A DNA stretch of 64,000 nucleotides from Lachnospiraceae bacterium (GCA_016280395.1 JAEEGQ010000105.1:1-64000); one strand, 5' to 3'. Shown: positions 31,207 to 40,241, numbered from the stretch's first letter. The notes: generated by a model from the letters alone, not told the origin. Translations and numbers: made by a program.

Positions 31207-31890
31207 ATGGATCAGCTGAAGATACTTGTGGTAGATGATGAAAGCCGCATGAGAAAACTGGTGCGGGACTTTCTTGTTAAGAGCAATTATGATGTCGTTG
31301 AGGCAGAGAACGGTGAGCAGGCTGTTGATATATTCTTTTCAACAAAGGATATCGCACTCATCATTCTTGATGTTATGATGCCGAAGCTTGACGGATGGGG
31401 TGTCTGCAAGGAGATAAGGGCTTATTCGAAGGTGCCCATCATCATGCTGACTGCAAAAAGCGAGGAAAGCGACGAGCTTATGGGATTTGGGCTCGGTGTT
31501 GACGATTATGTTGCAAAACCCTTCAGTCCCAAGGTTCTTGTGGCAAAGGTAGAAGCGATATTAAGGCGTACAAACGGCCAGAGCGACGAGACCATCGAGA
31601 TCGGCGGGATCACTCTTGACAATACCGCTCACGAAATACGCATCGACGGGACTCCCGTTGACTTAAGCCTCAAGGAATTTGAGCTTTTGTCGTACTTTAT
31701 CAAGAACAAGGGGATAGCGCTCTCGCGTGAAAAGATCCTCAACAATGTATGGAACTACGATTATTTCGGGGATGCCCGGACCATCGATACGCATGTTAAA
31801 AAGCTGCGCAGCAAGATGGGGCAAAAGGGCGATTACATAAAGACTATCTGGGGCATGGGATATAAATTCGAGATCGATTCCGAAAAGTAA
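31207..31890 (+). CDS. OmpR-family response regulator
   Basis: A 227-residue regulator. Receiver domain (about 1-118): VDDESRMRK, phospho-acceptor Asp in LIILDVMMPKLDG (about residue 52), Thr in IIMLTAKSE and Lys in YVAKPFSP. The winged-helix DNA-binding domain (about 128-227) ends with TIDTHVKKLRSKMG and TIWGMGYKFE, as in the PhoB/VanR group. GGAGG at 31197-31201 fits ATG 31207 (ATG 31204 is also possible). The kinase gene follows after 12 bp. Regulators of this group bind tandem direct repeats with 11-bp spacing; such repeats occur at 39624-39651 in this window. Confidence 0.93.
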   Translation: MDQLKILVVDDESRMRKLVRDFLVKSNYDVVEAENGEQAVDIFFSTKDIALIILDVMMPKLDGWGVCKEIRAYSKVPIIMLTAKSEESDELMGFGLGVDDYVAKPFSPKVLVAKVEAILRRTNGQSDETIEIGGITLDNTAHEIRIDGTPVDLSLKEFELLSYFIKNKGIALSREKILNNVWNYDYFGDARTIDTHVKKLRSKMGQKGDYIKTIWGMGYKFEIDSEK

Positions 31891-31902
31891 CGAGGTTATG
31901 GC

Positions 31903-33480
31903 TTGAAGACTTCACTGCGCCAAAAGTTAATAATCTTTATCTCGCTTATAGTGATAGGCACGATCCTGCTCTGCGTCCTGTTAAACACTGCTTTTCTCGA
32001 GCGCTACTATACGGACAACAAGAAAAAGACACTTCGAGAGATGTACGGCAGGATAGACCGTGAAATCAAGGAAGTGACCGGGAATGCGCTTTCCGACGAA
32101 CAGAAGGAGCTCCTTGACAAGGCAGAGCTCAGCAGCAACGTAAAGATATATATGTTCAGGAACATAGAGCAGGTAACGGATTTTGGGACGATGTATTTTA
32201 CATACTTTGCGTTCCCGCAGAAGGCCTCGATCTCGGACCGTGAACGGGATGAGATGGATACAAAGGACGTAAACCGTGATATCATGCGTGTTGTCGAGTC
32301 CTATGCGTATTACATGTTTCCGAGACAGAACGGCAAGATACAGGATGTCAAAGTCCTTGAAAGCACAGATGAATACAGCATCATGTCACAGCATGATACT
32401 ATGCTTGAGTCTGATTTCATAGATATCTTCGGCGAGCTTGACTGCGGATACATCTGTCTTGTGCGCGTTGCGGTGGAGAGTATCGGCGAAGCGGCGGATA
32501 TAGCCAACAGATTCCTGTATATCACGGGACTTTTCATGGTGTGCATCGCAATTGTCATAACATCCCTGATAAGCCGCATGATCACAAAGCCCATAACAGA
32601 GCTTTCGAATATCGCGAAACGCATGTCAAATCTTGAATTTGATGTAAAATACAATGTTGTGTCCTGCGATGAGATAGGGGATCTCGGGAACAGCATGAAC
32701 AGCCTCTCAAGCACTCTCGAAAAGACGATCTCCGAGCTTAAGAGCGCAAATATCAAGCTTTTGTCTGATATCGAACGAAAAGAAGAGATCGACAGGATGC
32801 GTACCGAGTTCATCTCAAACGTCACCCATGAGCTCAAGACCCCGATAGCGCTTATCCAGGGTTATGCGGAAGGCTTAAAGGACTGTGTCAACGACGATCA
32901 GGAAAACCGCGATTTTTACTGCGACGTCATCACGGATGAAGCGGTGAAGATGAACAAGATGGTAAAGAACCTGCTTTCTCTTTCTAAGATCGAATCCGGC
33001 GGCATGCCGCTTGAGATCGAACGGTTCAACATCAACGACATCGTGCGGTCGGTACTTGAGTCGACGGATATCCTGTTTAAGAAAAACAATGTGCGTCTTG
33101 AATTTGACGGAAGCGCCTGCTGCTGTGTCTGGGCGGACGAGTACATGACGGAAGAGGTCATCACCAATTATGTGAGCAATGCTCTCAACCATGTTGACGG
33201 TGAAAAGGTCATCCGTATCACGACAGAAAAGGACGGAGATACCGTACGTCTCAGTGTATTCAATACCGGAGAACGTATCCCGGAGGAAGATATCGATAAT
33301 ATCTGGGTCAAATTCTTTAAGGTAGACAAGGCCAGGACGCGTGAATACGGCGGGACGGGCATAGGGCTTTCGATCGTAAAGGCCATAATGGATGCCCATC
33401 ACAGGCCTTACGGCGTTATAAACCACGAGGACGGCGTTGAATTCTGGGCTGAATTTGACGGTTCCGGCGGTGCGTGTTGA
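31903..33480 (+). CDS. Sensor histidine kinase, HAMP type
   Basis: A 525-residue membrane kinase, start TTG 31903 with GAGG at 31892-31895; the nearby ATG at 31898 stops at once. TM1 at about 8-30, extracytoplasmic sensor at about 31-200, TM2 at about 203-225, HAMP to about 280, dimerisation helix with His309 in FISNVTHELKTPIALIQGYAEGL, and ATPase domain with the N box (EEVITNYVSNALNHV), G1 FNTGERIPEEDI and G2 REYGGTGIGLSIVKAIM. It is the partner of the regulator encoded just upstream. The pattern is that of Firmicute cell-envelope sensors, but the signal is unknown. Confidence 0.92.
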   Translation: MKTSLRQKLIIFISLIVIGTILLCVLLNTAFLERYYTDNKKKTLREMYGRIDREIKEVTGNALSDEQKELLDKAELSSNVKIYMFRNIEQVTDFGTMYFTYFAFPQKASISDRERDEMDTKDVNRDIMRVVESYAYYMFPRQNGKIQDVKVLESTDEYSIMSQHDTMLESDFIDIFGELDCGYICLVRVAVESIGEAADIANRFLYITGLFMVCIAIVITSLISRMITKPITELSNIAKRMSNLEFDVKYNVVSCDEIGDLGNSMNSLSSTLEKTISELKSANIKLLSDIERKEEIDRMRTEFISNVTHELKTPIALIQGYAEGLKDCVNDDQENRDFYCDVITDEAVKMNKMVKNLLSLSKIESGGMPLEIERFNINDIVRSVLESTDILFKKNNVRLEFDGSACCCVWADEYMTEEVITNYVSNALNHVDGEKVIRITTEKDGDTVRLSVFNTGERIPEEDIDNIWVKFFKVDKARTREYGGTGIGLSIVKAIMDAHHRPYGVINHEDGVEFWAEFDGSGGAC

Positions 33481-33528
33481 AAAATCATCTTTGAAAAGCA
33501 AAAACTTTTCAAAAAATATAAAGATATT

Positions 33529-33557
33529 TTGACAAATTGCCGAAATAATACTAAACT
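33529..33557 (+). promoter_or_regulatory. Promoter of the Thr-Pro lipoprotein gene
   Basis: TTGACA at 33529-33534 and TAAACT at 33552-33557, spacer 17 bp. An inverted repeat TTGAAAAG/CTTTTCAA lies just upstream at 33491-33512. Confidence 0.65.
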
Positions 33558-33590
33558 GTATTTGTATGATAATGTGAACGGGAGCGAGCC

Positions 33591-34304
33591 TTGAAAAAAA
33601 CACTGATAGCTGTTTTGGTGCTTGTGGCCGTATCGCTGTCGGGGTGCCTGCAATATCCCGAACTGACTGAAGAGCAGGAAGACCAGATAGCGCAGTATGC
33701 GGCGGGAGTGCTGTTAAAACACGATAAACTGTATATGGAAAAGCTGGTTACCGCGACTCCGACGCCGGAGGCAACGCCTACGCCCACACCGACGCCGAGC
33801 CCGACCGCGACTCCGACACCCACTCCGGGTCCGACGGGAGAGCCGGAGCCTACAAAGGGAGGAAGCGGTAAAGGCAACGAGAAGGCCCTGGCCGAGCTTA
33901 AGGAAGTCATAGGCGTTGACGGGATAGAGCTTACATATGAAGGCTATGAGATATACGAGAGCTATAAAGCCGACGATTATGTCAGCATAGAGCCTTCTTC
34001 CCACGACAAACTCCTGATGATCATAAAGATGGGTGTCCACAATAAGACGGATGCGCCCATTACCCTTAAGCTTGCGGACAAAAACCTTGAATACAGGCTT
34101 TACGAGGATGCGGGGAGCGACAAATATCTTGTCCCGAAATGGTCGGTACTCCTTAATGATTTCACTACTCTCGATACCGTCATAGAAGCCGGAAAAACCT
34201 TTGATTCCGTGCTGGTCTTTGAAGTCGAGAGGGCAATGAACCCTGAGAATCTCAACCTTTTTATAATCCAGGGTGATAAAACGGTAATAGTTGTGTTAAA
34301 ATAA
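33591..34304 (+). CDS. Thr-Pro linker lipoprotein, DUF4352-like
   Basis: A 237-residue lipoprotein starting at TTG 33591, with GGGAGCGAG before it. Lipobox L-S-G-C is at about 16-19. A Thr-Pro linker (about 55-86) separates the anchor from a beta-rich domain with DKLLMIIKMGVHNKTDAPITLKL and FDSVLVFEVERAMNPENLNLFI. This is the pattern of telokin/DUF4352-type immunoglobulin-like domains on Firmicute envelope proteins. Function unknown. It follows the kinase gene but has its own promoter. Confidence 0.75.
   Translation: MKKTLIAVLVLVAVSLSGCLQYPELTEEQEDQIAQYAAGVLLKHDKLYMEKLVTATPTPEATPTPTPTPSPTATPTPTPGPTGEPEPTKGGSGKGNEKALAELKEVIGVDGIELTYEGYEIYESYKADDYVSIEPSSHDKLLMIIKMGVHNKTDAPITLKLADKNLEYRLYEDAGSDKYLVPKWSVLLNDFTTLDTVIEAGKTFDSVLVFEVERAMNPENLNLFIIQGDKTVIVVLK
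33760..33850 (+). repeat. Thr-Pro-coding simple-sequence tract
   Basis: Imperfect repeats of ACTCC/ACGCC/ACACC code for the TPTP-type linker of the lipoprotein at 33591-34304, a second example of the linker seen at 6497-6606. Confidence 0.85.
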
Positions 34305-34350
34305 ACAAGTAACAGAATTAAAATACTGATGTGACAGGATGGAGGAACTT

Positions 34351-35274
34351 ATGGACACAAACATTTTGCTTGAGAGCGGAACCAACGAGCTGGAGATTCT
34401 CGAATTTGCTGTAGGCAACAACCATTACGGTATCAACGTTGCAAAAGTACGGGAGATCCTTCCGTACAAATTACCAACCCCTGTGCCTAACACGCATCCC
34501 TGTGTTGAAGGTATCTTCATGCCCCGCGGCGAGATCATCACGATAGTCAATCTTGCAAAGAGCCTCGGCATGGATCTTCCATCGGTTGAAGGTCAGGATA
34601 TGTACATCATAACGAACTTCAACAAGCTGAACGTCGGTTTTCATGTGCAGAGAGTACTCGGTATCCAGCGTCTTTTCTGGACACAGATCAGTAAGCCCGA
34701 CGCTACCATAAGCGGAAGCGGAGAAGGCGTTGCAACAGGTATCGTTAAGTTCGATGACAGACTTCTTGTAATACTCGACTTCGAGAAGATCATCGCCGAC
34801 ATAAGCCCCGAGACCGGTCTTCGCGTCTCGCAGCTCGAGACCATCGGCGCAAGAGACAGGATCAATTATCCTATCCTTATTGCCGAGGATTCGCAGCTTC
34901 TTGAGAAGATGATCGTGGATTCCCTTAACAAAGCCGGCTATGTCAATGTCATCAAGACCGAGAACGGACAGGAAGCATGGGATACCCTTTGCGAGATCAA
35001 GGCAAGCGGCAATATCCTTGATAAAGTCCGTCTTGTTGTTACCGATATCGAAATGCCCCAGATGGACGGCCACCGTCTTACGAAGCTTATCAAGACAGAT
35101 AACGAACTGAAGCAGCTTCCCGTTATCATCTTCTCGTCACTCATCAATGCGGAGTCACAGAAGAAGGGCGAATCGGTAGGCGCAGACTTCCAGCTTACAA
35201 AGCCCGAGATCGGACAGCTTGTTGATGCCATCGACAGACTTATCATAAAGAGTGAGAACGAAAGCGCCGAATAA
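34351..35274 (+). CDS. cheV: Chemotaxis protein CheV (CheW + receiver)
   Basis: A 307-residue chemotaxis coupling protein. The CheW-like part (about 8-160) has EFAVGNNHYGINVAKVREILPY and FMPRGEIITIVNLAKSLGM. The receiver (about 172-300) has AEDSQLLEKM, the phospho-acceptor Asp232 in VVTDIEMPQMDGHRL and the Lys of QLTKPEIG. GGAGG at 34341-34345 fits ATG 34351; ATG 34339 lies too close to it. It couples chemoreceptors to CheA and adapts by phosphorylation. No other chemotaxis or flagellar gene is in the window, so the organism is presumably motile with the main cluster elsewhere. Confidence 0.92.
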   Translation: MDTNILLESGTNELEILEFAVGNNHYGINVAKVREILPYKLPTPVPNTHPCVEGIFMPRGEIITIVNLAKSLGMDLPSVEGQDMYIITNFNKLNVGFHVQRVLGIQRLFWTQISKPDATISGSGEGVATGIVKFDDRLLVILDFEKIIADISPETGLRVSQLETIGARDRINYPILIAEDSQLLEKMIVDSLNKAGYVNVIKTENGQEAWDTLCEIKASGNILDKVRLVVTDIEMPQMDGHRLTKLIKTDNELKQLPVIIFSSLINAESQKKGESVGADFQLTKPEIGQLVDAIDRLIIKSENESAE

Positions 35275-35324
35275 GTTTTCTGTTCTTAAGGGTGAAAGCC
35301 CAATAAATGTGGTGCGGAGAGAGC

Positions 35325-37457
35325 ATGGCAACCTGTAAGAAATGCGGCAAGACAATCGAAGACGGGTTAGATTACTGCATGGAATGCAGCTCAAAGAAAG
35401 AAGCAGACGAGTCATATCTTGACAGTCTGCTTAGTTCTGTTTCCAACAATACGGAACCTGCGGTAAAGAAACCGCGCGTGCAGACCACAGCGATGCCGGT
35501 AATGCCTAAGTTCCTCGCCAAAAAGAAGATCAAAGCAGAGAATTACAACATCCTTTCAGACAAGGATGATGACGAATTCCTTGATAACCTGTTTGATTCC
35601 GACGATATCCCGGATTTCCCGGTTGATGTTGCCGCTTTTGATTCCGAGTTCTCAATGTCACAGGGCGAAGGTTCGGATGATGAGGAGGAACTTGTTCCGT
35701 CTCCGGAATCCCGGGCGGGATACAGCAGCAGTGATGACGAGATGGAAATGCTGCTCGGAACGCAGGCTGCAGGTATCGTAAGAAATACCGCAGAGGCAGA
35801 GGATGATCCGGAAGCCGGTTATTCGGGAGAAGATGCCGGGGCGGCCGAAGAAAACGGGGAAGAGGCCTTTAACGGTGTTGAGATGGCGAGTCTTGACATG
35901 CCGGACACCGGAATGTCCGAAGAAGACAGCCTTCTTGCCGACCTTCTCGATTCAGTCGGCGAAGACACGGAGCGCGAAGCACCCGCTGACGATCCCATCG
36001 AAGCTCTTAACGAAGCCTTTGCGATGGCAGGGGAAAGTACGGAAGATCCGGGCGAAAATATTGATTTCTTCAGCACTAACGCTACTCAGGAAGAAATAGA
36101 GAATGCAAAGAACATTCCGGAGCCTGAAAGCGAAAACGGTTCACGGGATGAAGGCAAAGGTCCGGATGAAAGCCTTGCAGATCTTGGCATTGACATACTT
36201 GACGAGTCAAATGCCCTTAATCTCACTCCTGAAGACGCGGAAGATCTCGGAATCGAGATAGTGGATGAAAACAATGTTTCAGGCCTTGCAAAAGAACAGG
36301 AACCCGAACAGGAACCTGAACTCATACCTGCCGAGATACCCGGAGAAGAAGCAAATACACAGAGAAGATCCAAGGTAAAGCTTGTCGATGACGGTGATGC
36401 ATCGGGCGGAGATGAGGATATTCTTGAATTCTGGAATCAGATCAACGGTGATGCTCCGGATGGAGCACCTTCCGCAAATGTTGTTCAGGAGAGGCCCATG
36501 TCGCCGGAAGAACAGGCGGAGCAGGATGAGCTTGCGGCTCTGCTCTCGGGTCTTCCCGGAGTGGACGAAGGCGTTGATACAGAAGGCGTAGGCGAGGTTG
36601 AAGCGCCTGTTGAAGAAAAGCCCAAGAAGAAGAAAAAAGGTTTCTTTGCAAAAATCTTTGGAAATGTCAAGGAAGAACTGACAGAGGAACAGCTTGAAGC
36701 CAAAAAACAGGCTGCCCTTGACAAGCTTGACCGTGACGAGGCAAAAGCAGAACAGGACAAGGTCGATAAGGAAGAAGCAAAGAAAGCCAAGGCAGAGGCT
36801 GCAGCAGAGGCCAAAAAGGCAAAAGCTGAGGCTGCGGAAGCCGCAAAGAAGAAAAAAGAAGAAGACAAGAAGCTCAAAGCCGATAAAAAGGCTGCCCTTC
36901 GAAAAGCTCTCGTTGAAGAGATCGAAGAAAACGAAGGAAAGATCAATAAAGTCGGAGCTTCGCTTGTATTCCTTGTTTTCGCGGCAGCGCTTGCGTTCGT
37001 GGCGATCGGTACCAGCATTTACACCTACAGGATCGCAATCGAGCGTGCCCAAAAGGATTTTGACGACGACAAGTACGAAGAAGCCTATAATGACATCTAT
37101 GGTATTGATGTTAAGGAAGAGGACCAGACTCTTTATGACCAGATCATGGTCGTAAATTATGTGAATACCCAGCTTCTTGCGTACCTGAGATATTCGGGGC
37201 TTGATATGGACAACGAGGCTTTAGACTCGCTCCTTAAAGGCCTCAAACGTTACGAAAAGTACATTTATTACGCTGCGGAGCTTGAAGTTGCCGAGGATTT
37301 CAATTTCCTGAAGGGCGAGATACTTCAGGCACTTGAGACAAGGTTCAACCTGAGCGAGACCGACGCGTATAATATAATCAACAGCGAATCCCAGGAACTT
37401 TACGCAAAAGCCGTCAGGGAGGTTGTTGAAAAAAATCCGAGAGTTGATGGAGAATAA
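35325..37457 (+). CDS. Zinc-ribbon, acidic/coiled-coil single-pass membrane protein
   Basis: A 710-residue protein beginning at ATG 35325 (GGAGAG upstream). Residues 4-21 form a small zinc ribbon with C4-x2-C7 and C18-x2-C21. Residues about 25-420 are acidic and low in complexity, probably disordered, with blocks such as EDAEDLGIEIVDENN. Residues about 430-530 are Lys/Ala/Glu rich (KKKKKGFFAKIFGNVKEEL, then AKAEAA-type units), a long helix. One membrane helix is at about 542-566, and about 145 residues outside end in a helical repeat-like domain. No family recognised. The end is 1 nt from the hisH start. It could link a cytoplasmic partner to the membrane; a chemotaxis link with CheV upstream is speculative. 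Confidence 0.8.
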   Translation: MATCKKCGKTIEDGLDYCMECSSKKEADESYLDSLLSSVSNNTEPAVKKPRVQTTAMPVMPKFLAKKKIKAENYNILSDKDDDEFLDNLFDSDDIPDFPVDVAAFDSEFSMSQGEGSDDEEELVPSPESRAGYSSSDDEMEMLLGTQAAGIVRNTAEAEDDPEAGYSGEDAGAAEENGEEAFNGVEMASLDMPDTGMSEEDSLLADLLDSVGEDTEREAPADDPIEALNEAFAMAGESTEDPGENIDFFSTNATQEEIENAKNIPEPESENGSRDEGKGPDESLADLGIDILDESNALNLTPEDAEDLGIEIVDENNVSGLAKEQEPEQEPELIPAEIPGEEANTQRRSKVKLVDDGDASGGDEDILEFWNQINGDAPDGAPSANVVQERPMSPEEQAEQDELAALLSGLPGVDEGVDTEGVGEVEAPVEEKPKKKKKGFFAKIFGNVKEELTEEQLEAKKQAALDKLDRDEAKAEQDKVDKEEAKKAKAEAAAEAKKAKAEAAEAAKKKKEEDKKLKADKKAALRKALVEEIEENEGKINKVGASLVFLVFAAALAFVAIGTSIYTYRIAIERAQKDFDDDKYEEAYNDIYGIDVKEEDQTLYDQIMVVNYVNTQLLAYLRYSGLDMDNEALDSLLKGLKRYEKYIYYAAELEVAEDFNFLKGEILQALETRFNLSETDAYNIINSESQELYAKAVREVVEKNPRVDGE

Positions 37458-37458
37458 G

Positions 37459-38064
37459 ATGATAGCGATCATCGATTATGATGCAGGGAACCTCTGCAGC
37501 GTTGTGAACGCCTTTGAGCATCTTGGTGTGAAGACCGTCGTAACACGCGACAAAGACGAGATACTCAGTGCAAAGAAGGTTATCCTTCCTGGTGTCGGGG
37601 CGTTTGGGGACGCAATGGAAAACTTAAACCGGTTTGGACTGACGGATGTTGTTAAGGAAACGGCTTTCGGAGGAAAGCCGTTTCTTGGTATATGTCTCGG
37701 GATGCAGCTTTTATTTGAGGGGAGCGAGGAAACGCCCGGAGTCAAAGGCCTTTCGATCCTTAAAGGAAAGATACTCCGCATCCCTGCATCAACAGGCTTA
37801 AAGATCCCGCATATGGGATGGAATTCCCTTGAAACCTGCGGAAAAGCCACTCTTTTTGAGGGGACGGGCAGTGATCCGTTCGTCTATTTTGTGCATTCGT
37901 ATTATCTTAAGGCTGAGGATGAAGGGGATGTCGCGGCCTGTACGGAATATGGCGTAAAGATCCATGCGTCTGTAGAACACGGCAATATCTTCGGATGCCA
38001 GTTCCACCCCGAAAAAAGCGGAAAGACCGGCTTAAAGATACTTGAGAACTTTGCAGCACTCTGA
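37459..38064 (+). CDS. hisH: Imidazole glycerol phosphate synthase, glutaminase subunit
   Basis: A 201-residue class I glutamine amidotransferase that feeds ammonia to HisF in histidine synthesis. N-terminus MIAIIDYDAGNLCSV, nucleophile Cys79 in GICLGMQLLFEGS, and the His/Glu pair in CQFHPEKSG near residue 180 are intact. The ATG at 37459 is 1 nt after the upstream stop, with GGAGA as ribosome site. hisF follows after 18 bp. The rest of the his genes are not in the window. Confidence 0.95.
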   Translation: MIAIIDYDAGNLCSVVNAFEHLGVKTVVTRDKDEILSAKKVILPGVGAFGDAMENLNRFGLTDVVKETAFGGKPFLGICLGMQLLFEGSEETPGVKGLSILKGKILRIPASTGLKIPHMGWNSLETCGKATLFEGTGSDPFVYFVHSYYLKAEDEGDVAACTEYGVKIHASVEHGNIFGCQFHPEKSGKTGLKILENFAAL

Positions 38065-38082
38065 ACATAAAAGAGGTCGATC

Positions 38083-38844
38083 ATGTATACAAAGAGGATA
38101 ATTCCCTGTCTTGACGTAAAAGACGGACGGGTTGTAAAAGGAACGCAGTTCCTTGACTTAAAGGATGCCGGAGATCCCGTGGATGTCGGGGCCTACTACA
38201 GTGAAAACGGTGCCGATGAGCTCACGTTTCTTGACATAACAGCTTCAAGCGATGCCAGGGAGACGACAGTGGATATGGTAAGACGCGTTGCAGAGCGCGT
38301 TTTTATCCCGTTTACTGTAGGCGGCGGCATAAGGACCACGGATGATTTCAAGAAGATACTGCGCGCAGGTGCCGACAAGGTGGCCGTCAACAGTGCCGCG
38401 ATCATGAATCCGCAGCTTATTTCGGATGCCGCGCTCAAGTTCGGAAGCCAGTGCGTAGTTGTTGCGATAGATGCAAAACGGCGCGCGGACGGCAAGAGCT
38501 GGACGGTATATAAAAACGGCGGAAGAGTCGATATGGGGCTTGATGCCGTGGAATGGGCGATAAAAGCCGCAGAACTCGGAGCGGGCGAGCTTCTTGTCAC
38601 GAGTATGGATTGTGACGGAACAAAGAACGGTTACGATCTTGAGCTTACGGCACGGATCTCGGAAAATGTGGGAATACCGGTGATCGCTTCGGGAGGAGCC
38701 GGTACGTTGGAGCATTTTTATGATGCGTTTACAAAGGGCAAGGCAGATGCCGTGCTTGCAGCATCACTGTTCCACTACAGGGAACTTGAGATCGGTGAAT
38801 TAAAGAAATATCTTAAAGATAAAGGAATTCCGGTCAGGATCTGA
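38083..38844 (+). CDS. hisF: Imidazole glycerol phosphate synthase, cyclase subunit
   Basis: A 253-residue TIM barrel that closes the imidazole ring in histidine synthesis and releases AICAR for purine synthesis. Catalytic Asp11 in [13 protein letters not shown] and the second Asp in [11 protein letters not shown] (about 130) are both present. Phosphate-binding loops: [27 protein letters not shown] before ATG 38083 serves as ribosome site. It forms the HisHF heterodimer with the preceding product. Confidence 0.96.
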   Translation: MYTKRIIPCLDVKDGRVVKGTQFLDLKDAGDPVDVGAYYSENGADELTFLDITASSDARETTVDMVRRVAERVFIPFTVGGGIRTTDDFKKILRAGADKVAVNSAAIMNPQLISDAALKFGSQCVVVAIDAKRRADGKSWTVYKNGGRVDMGLDAVEWAIKAAELGAGELLVTSMDCDGTKNGYDLELTARISENVGIPVIASGGAGTLEHFYDAFTKGKADAVLAASLFHYRELEIGELKKYLKDKGIPVRI

Positions 38845-38924
38845 CCGAATCCGGCTTTGTTGTGCGCCGGACCGGATGCTTGGAAGTATGTCCGGACGGA
38901 ATTCGGGTTTTCCGGAGGTTAGTT

Positions 38925-39596
38925 ATGGGTGCGATCACAGGAGACTGGCTAAAGGCGCTTGAGGGCGAGTTCAGGAAAGATTATTACAGAAAACTGTATG
39001 AGTTCGTAAAGAACGAATATTCCCGTGTGGCGGTGTATCCGCGCTCGGAGGACATATTCAATGCGCTGCATTACACACCTCTCGGGAACGTAAAGGCCGT
39101 AATACTCGGGCAGGATCCGTACCATGAGCCGGGACAGGCCCACGGGCTGTGCTTTTCGGTGCAGAAGGGAACGGCGATACCGCCATCCCTTGTAAATATC
39201 TATAAAGAGCTTAAAAGCGATCTCGGGATAGAACCGCCGCATCACGGCTGCCTTGAATCCTGGGCAAAACAGGGTGTGCTGCTCCTTAACACGATCCTGA
39301 CCGTTGAGGAGCATAAACCCATGTCACATGCGAAAAAGGGCTGGGAACAGTTTACCGACGCTGTGATAACGGCTGTGGACCAAAAGCCCGGGCCTGTTGT
39401 ATTCCTGCTATTTGGACGACCGGCCCAGGAGAAGAAGGCGCTGCTTCATAATCCGGCGCACTTCATCATCGAGACTCCTCATCCGAGCCCGCTTTCGGCA
39501 AGCAGAGGCTTTTTCGGGAGCAGGCCCTTCAGCCGTGCCAATGAATATCTGAGAAATGCAGGGGCGGGAGAGATCGACTGGCGTATCCCGGAGTGA
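38925..39596 (+). CDS. ung: Uracil-DNA glycosylase, family 1
   Basis: A 223-residue enzyme that removes uracil from DNA. The water-activating Asp64 in GQDPYHEPGQAHGLCFSV and the His186 in HPSPLSASRGFFGSRPFS correspond to the catalytic pair of E. coli Ung (64 and 187). GGAGG at 38915-38919 fixes ATG 38925; the upstream frame is only a leader. The 80-nt gap after hisF contains imperfect inverted repeats (CCGAATCCG near 38847, CGGAATTCGG near 38897). Probably transcribed together with hisHF. Confidence 0.96.
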   Translation: MGAITGDWLKALEGEFRKDYYRKLYEFVKNEYSRVAVYPRSEDIFNALHYTPLGNVKAVILGQDPYHEPGQAHGLCFSVQKGTAIPPSLVNIYKELKSDLGIEPPHHGCLESWAKQGVLLLNTILTVEEHKPMSHAKKGWEQFTDAVITAVDQKPGPVVFLLFGRPAQEKKALLHNPAHFIIETPHPSPLSASRGFFGSRPFSRANEYLRNAGAGEIDWRIPE

Positions 39597-39623
39597 CATT
39601 TACGACGGTTTTTGATAGTTTCA

Positions 39624-39678
39624 TGCAATTTTAATGTAATTCTAATGCAAACCGGAAGAAAAGGTGCTATTATATAAT
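39624..39678 (+). promoter_or_regulatory. Activator-type promoter with three TGYAAW repeats
   Basis: TGCAAT (39624-39629), TGTAAT (39635-39640) and TGCAAA (39646-39651) stand 11 bp apart, followed 21 bp later by TATAAT at 39673-39678. There is no good -35. Tandem hexamers with 11-bp spacing are typical of PhoB/WalR-type regulators binding on one face of the DNA. Confidence 0.6.
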
Positions 39679-39781
39679 CGTTCCAAAGGGACAAAGAACA
39701 TACGACCGTTGAAAAGAAAGCCGGCGGGTCTGTATACGGACTTAAAGCAGACAGCCGGAAGAAACATAGGAGGTAATGATC

Positions 39782-40174
39782 ATGGCAGTAAAACAGAGCA
39801 TTGGCGATAAGATCGCCGAAAAGGTACTTGACGGTGTTGAAAGCGTAAAGAATTTCGCAAACGGCGGATACAAAGAGACCGGGAAAAACATCTCGGAAGG
39901 TGCAAAGAATGTCGGCAGCACTATAGCTGAAGGCGCAAAGAAGGCCGGCACCGTGATCGTTGATGTGGCTAAGAAGACCGGTGATTTCTGCGTAGAGAAG
40001 ATCTTCGGAAGAGAAGGCGAGACACTCGAAGAAACAAAAGCAAGGATCAAACGCAGAGAGTTCGGCATCAAAGAAGAGGGCGACGGCGAGATAATCATCG
40101 ATGAAGCAGCAGATGAAGACGCAGAAACTTCCGCAGAAGAAAAGGATGACGATCCTTCGGGTGACGAATTCTGA
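39782..40174 (+). CDS. LEA-like amphipathic helix protein
   Basis: A 130-residue hydrophilic protein. AGGAGG at 39768-39773 fits ATG 39782 (8 nt) better than ATG 39776. Residues about 15-75 contain loose 11-residue units such as SEGAKNVGSTI and AEGAKKAGTVI, which form an amphipathic helix as in LEA-like or YtxH-type stress proteins. The tail from about 100 is very acidic (DEAADEDAETSAEEKDDDPSG). No enzymatic motif. The activator-type promoter upstream suggests control by a two-component regulator, perhaps in envelope or phosphate stress. Function unknown. Confidence 0.75.
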   Translation: MAVKQSIGDKIAEKVLDGVESVKNFANGGYKETGKNISEGAKNVGSTIAEGAKKAGTVIVDVAKKTGDFCVEKIFGREGETLEETKARIKRREFGIKEEGDGEIIIDEAADEDAETSAEEKDDDPSGDEF

Positions 40175-40201
40175 AAGACCGCAGAATAAGCGGTGTTAAG
40201 A

Positions 40202-40220
40202 CCGGCTGTTAGGCAGCCGG
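40202..40220 (+). other. Small GC-rich hairpin
   Basis: CCGGCTG (40202-40208) and CAGCCGG (40214-40220) with loop TTAGG. No T-run; 3' hairpin of the preceding gene, upstream of the true terminator. Confidence 0.6.
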
Positions 40221-40241
40221 ACAGAATAATACAGTGCTTTG

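Noticed and set aside
36279-37052. 257-codon minus-strand frame opposite the Lys/Ala-rich coil
   Set aside because: The Phe/Leu-rich translation is only the complement of the Lys/Glu-rich repeats on the plus strand; no ribosome site.
37423-37458. T-box or his leader before hisH
   Set aside because: hisH starts 1 nt after the preceding gene, so there is no room for a leader, and no T-box sequence was seen.
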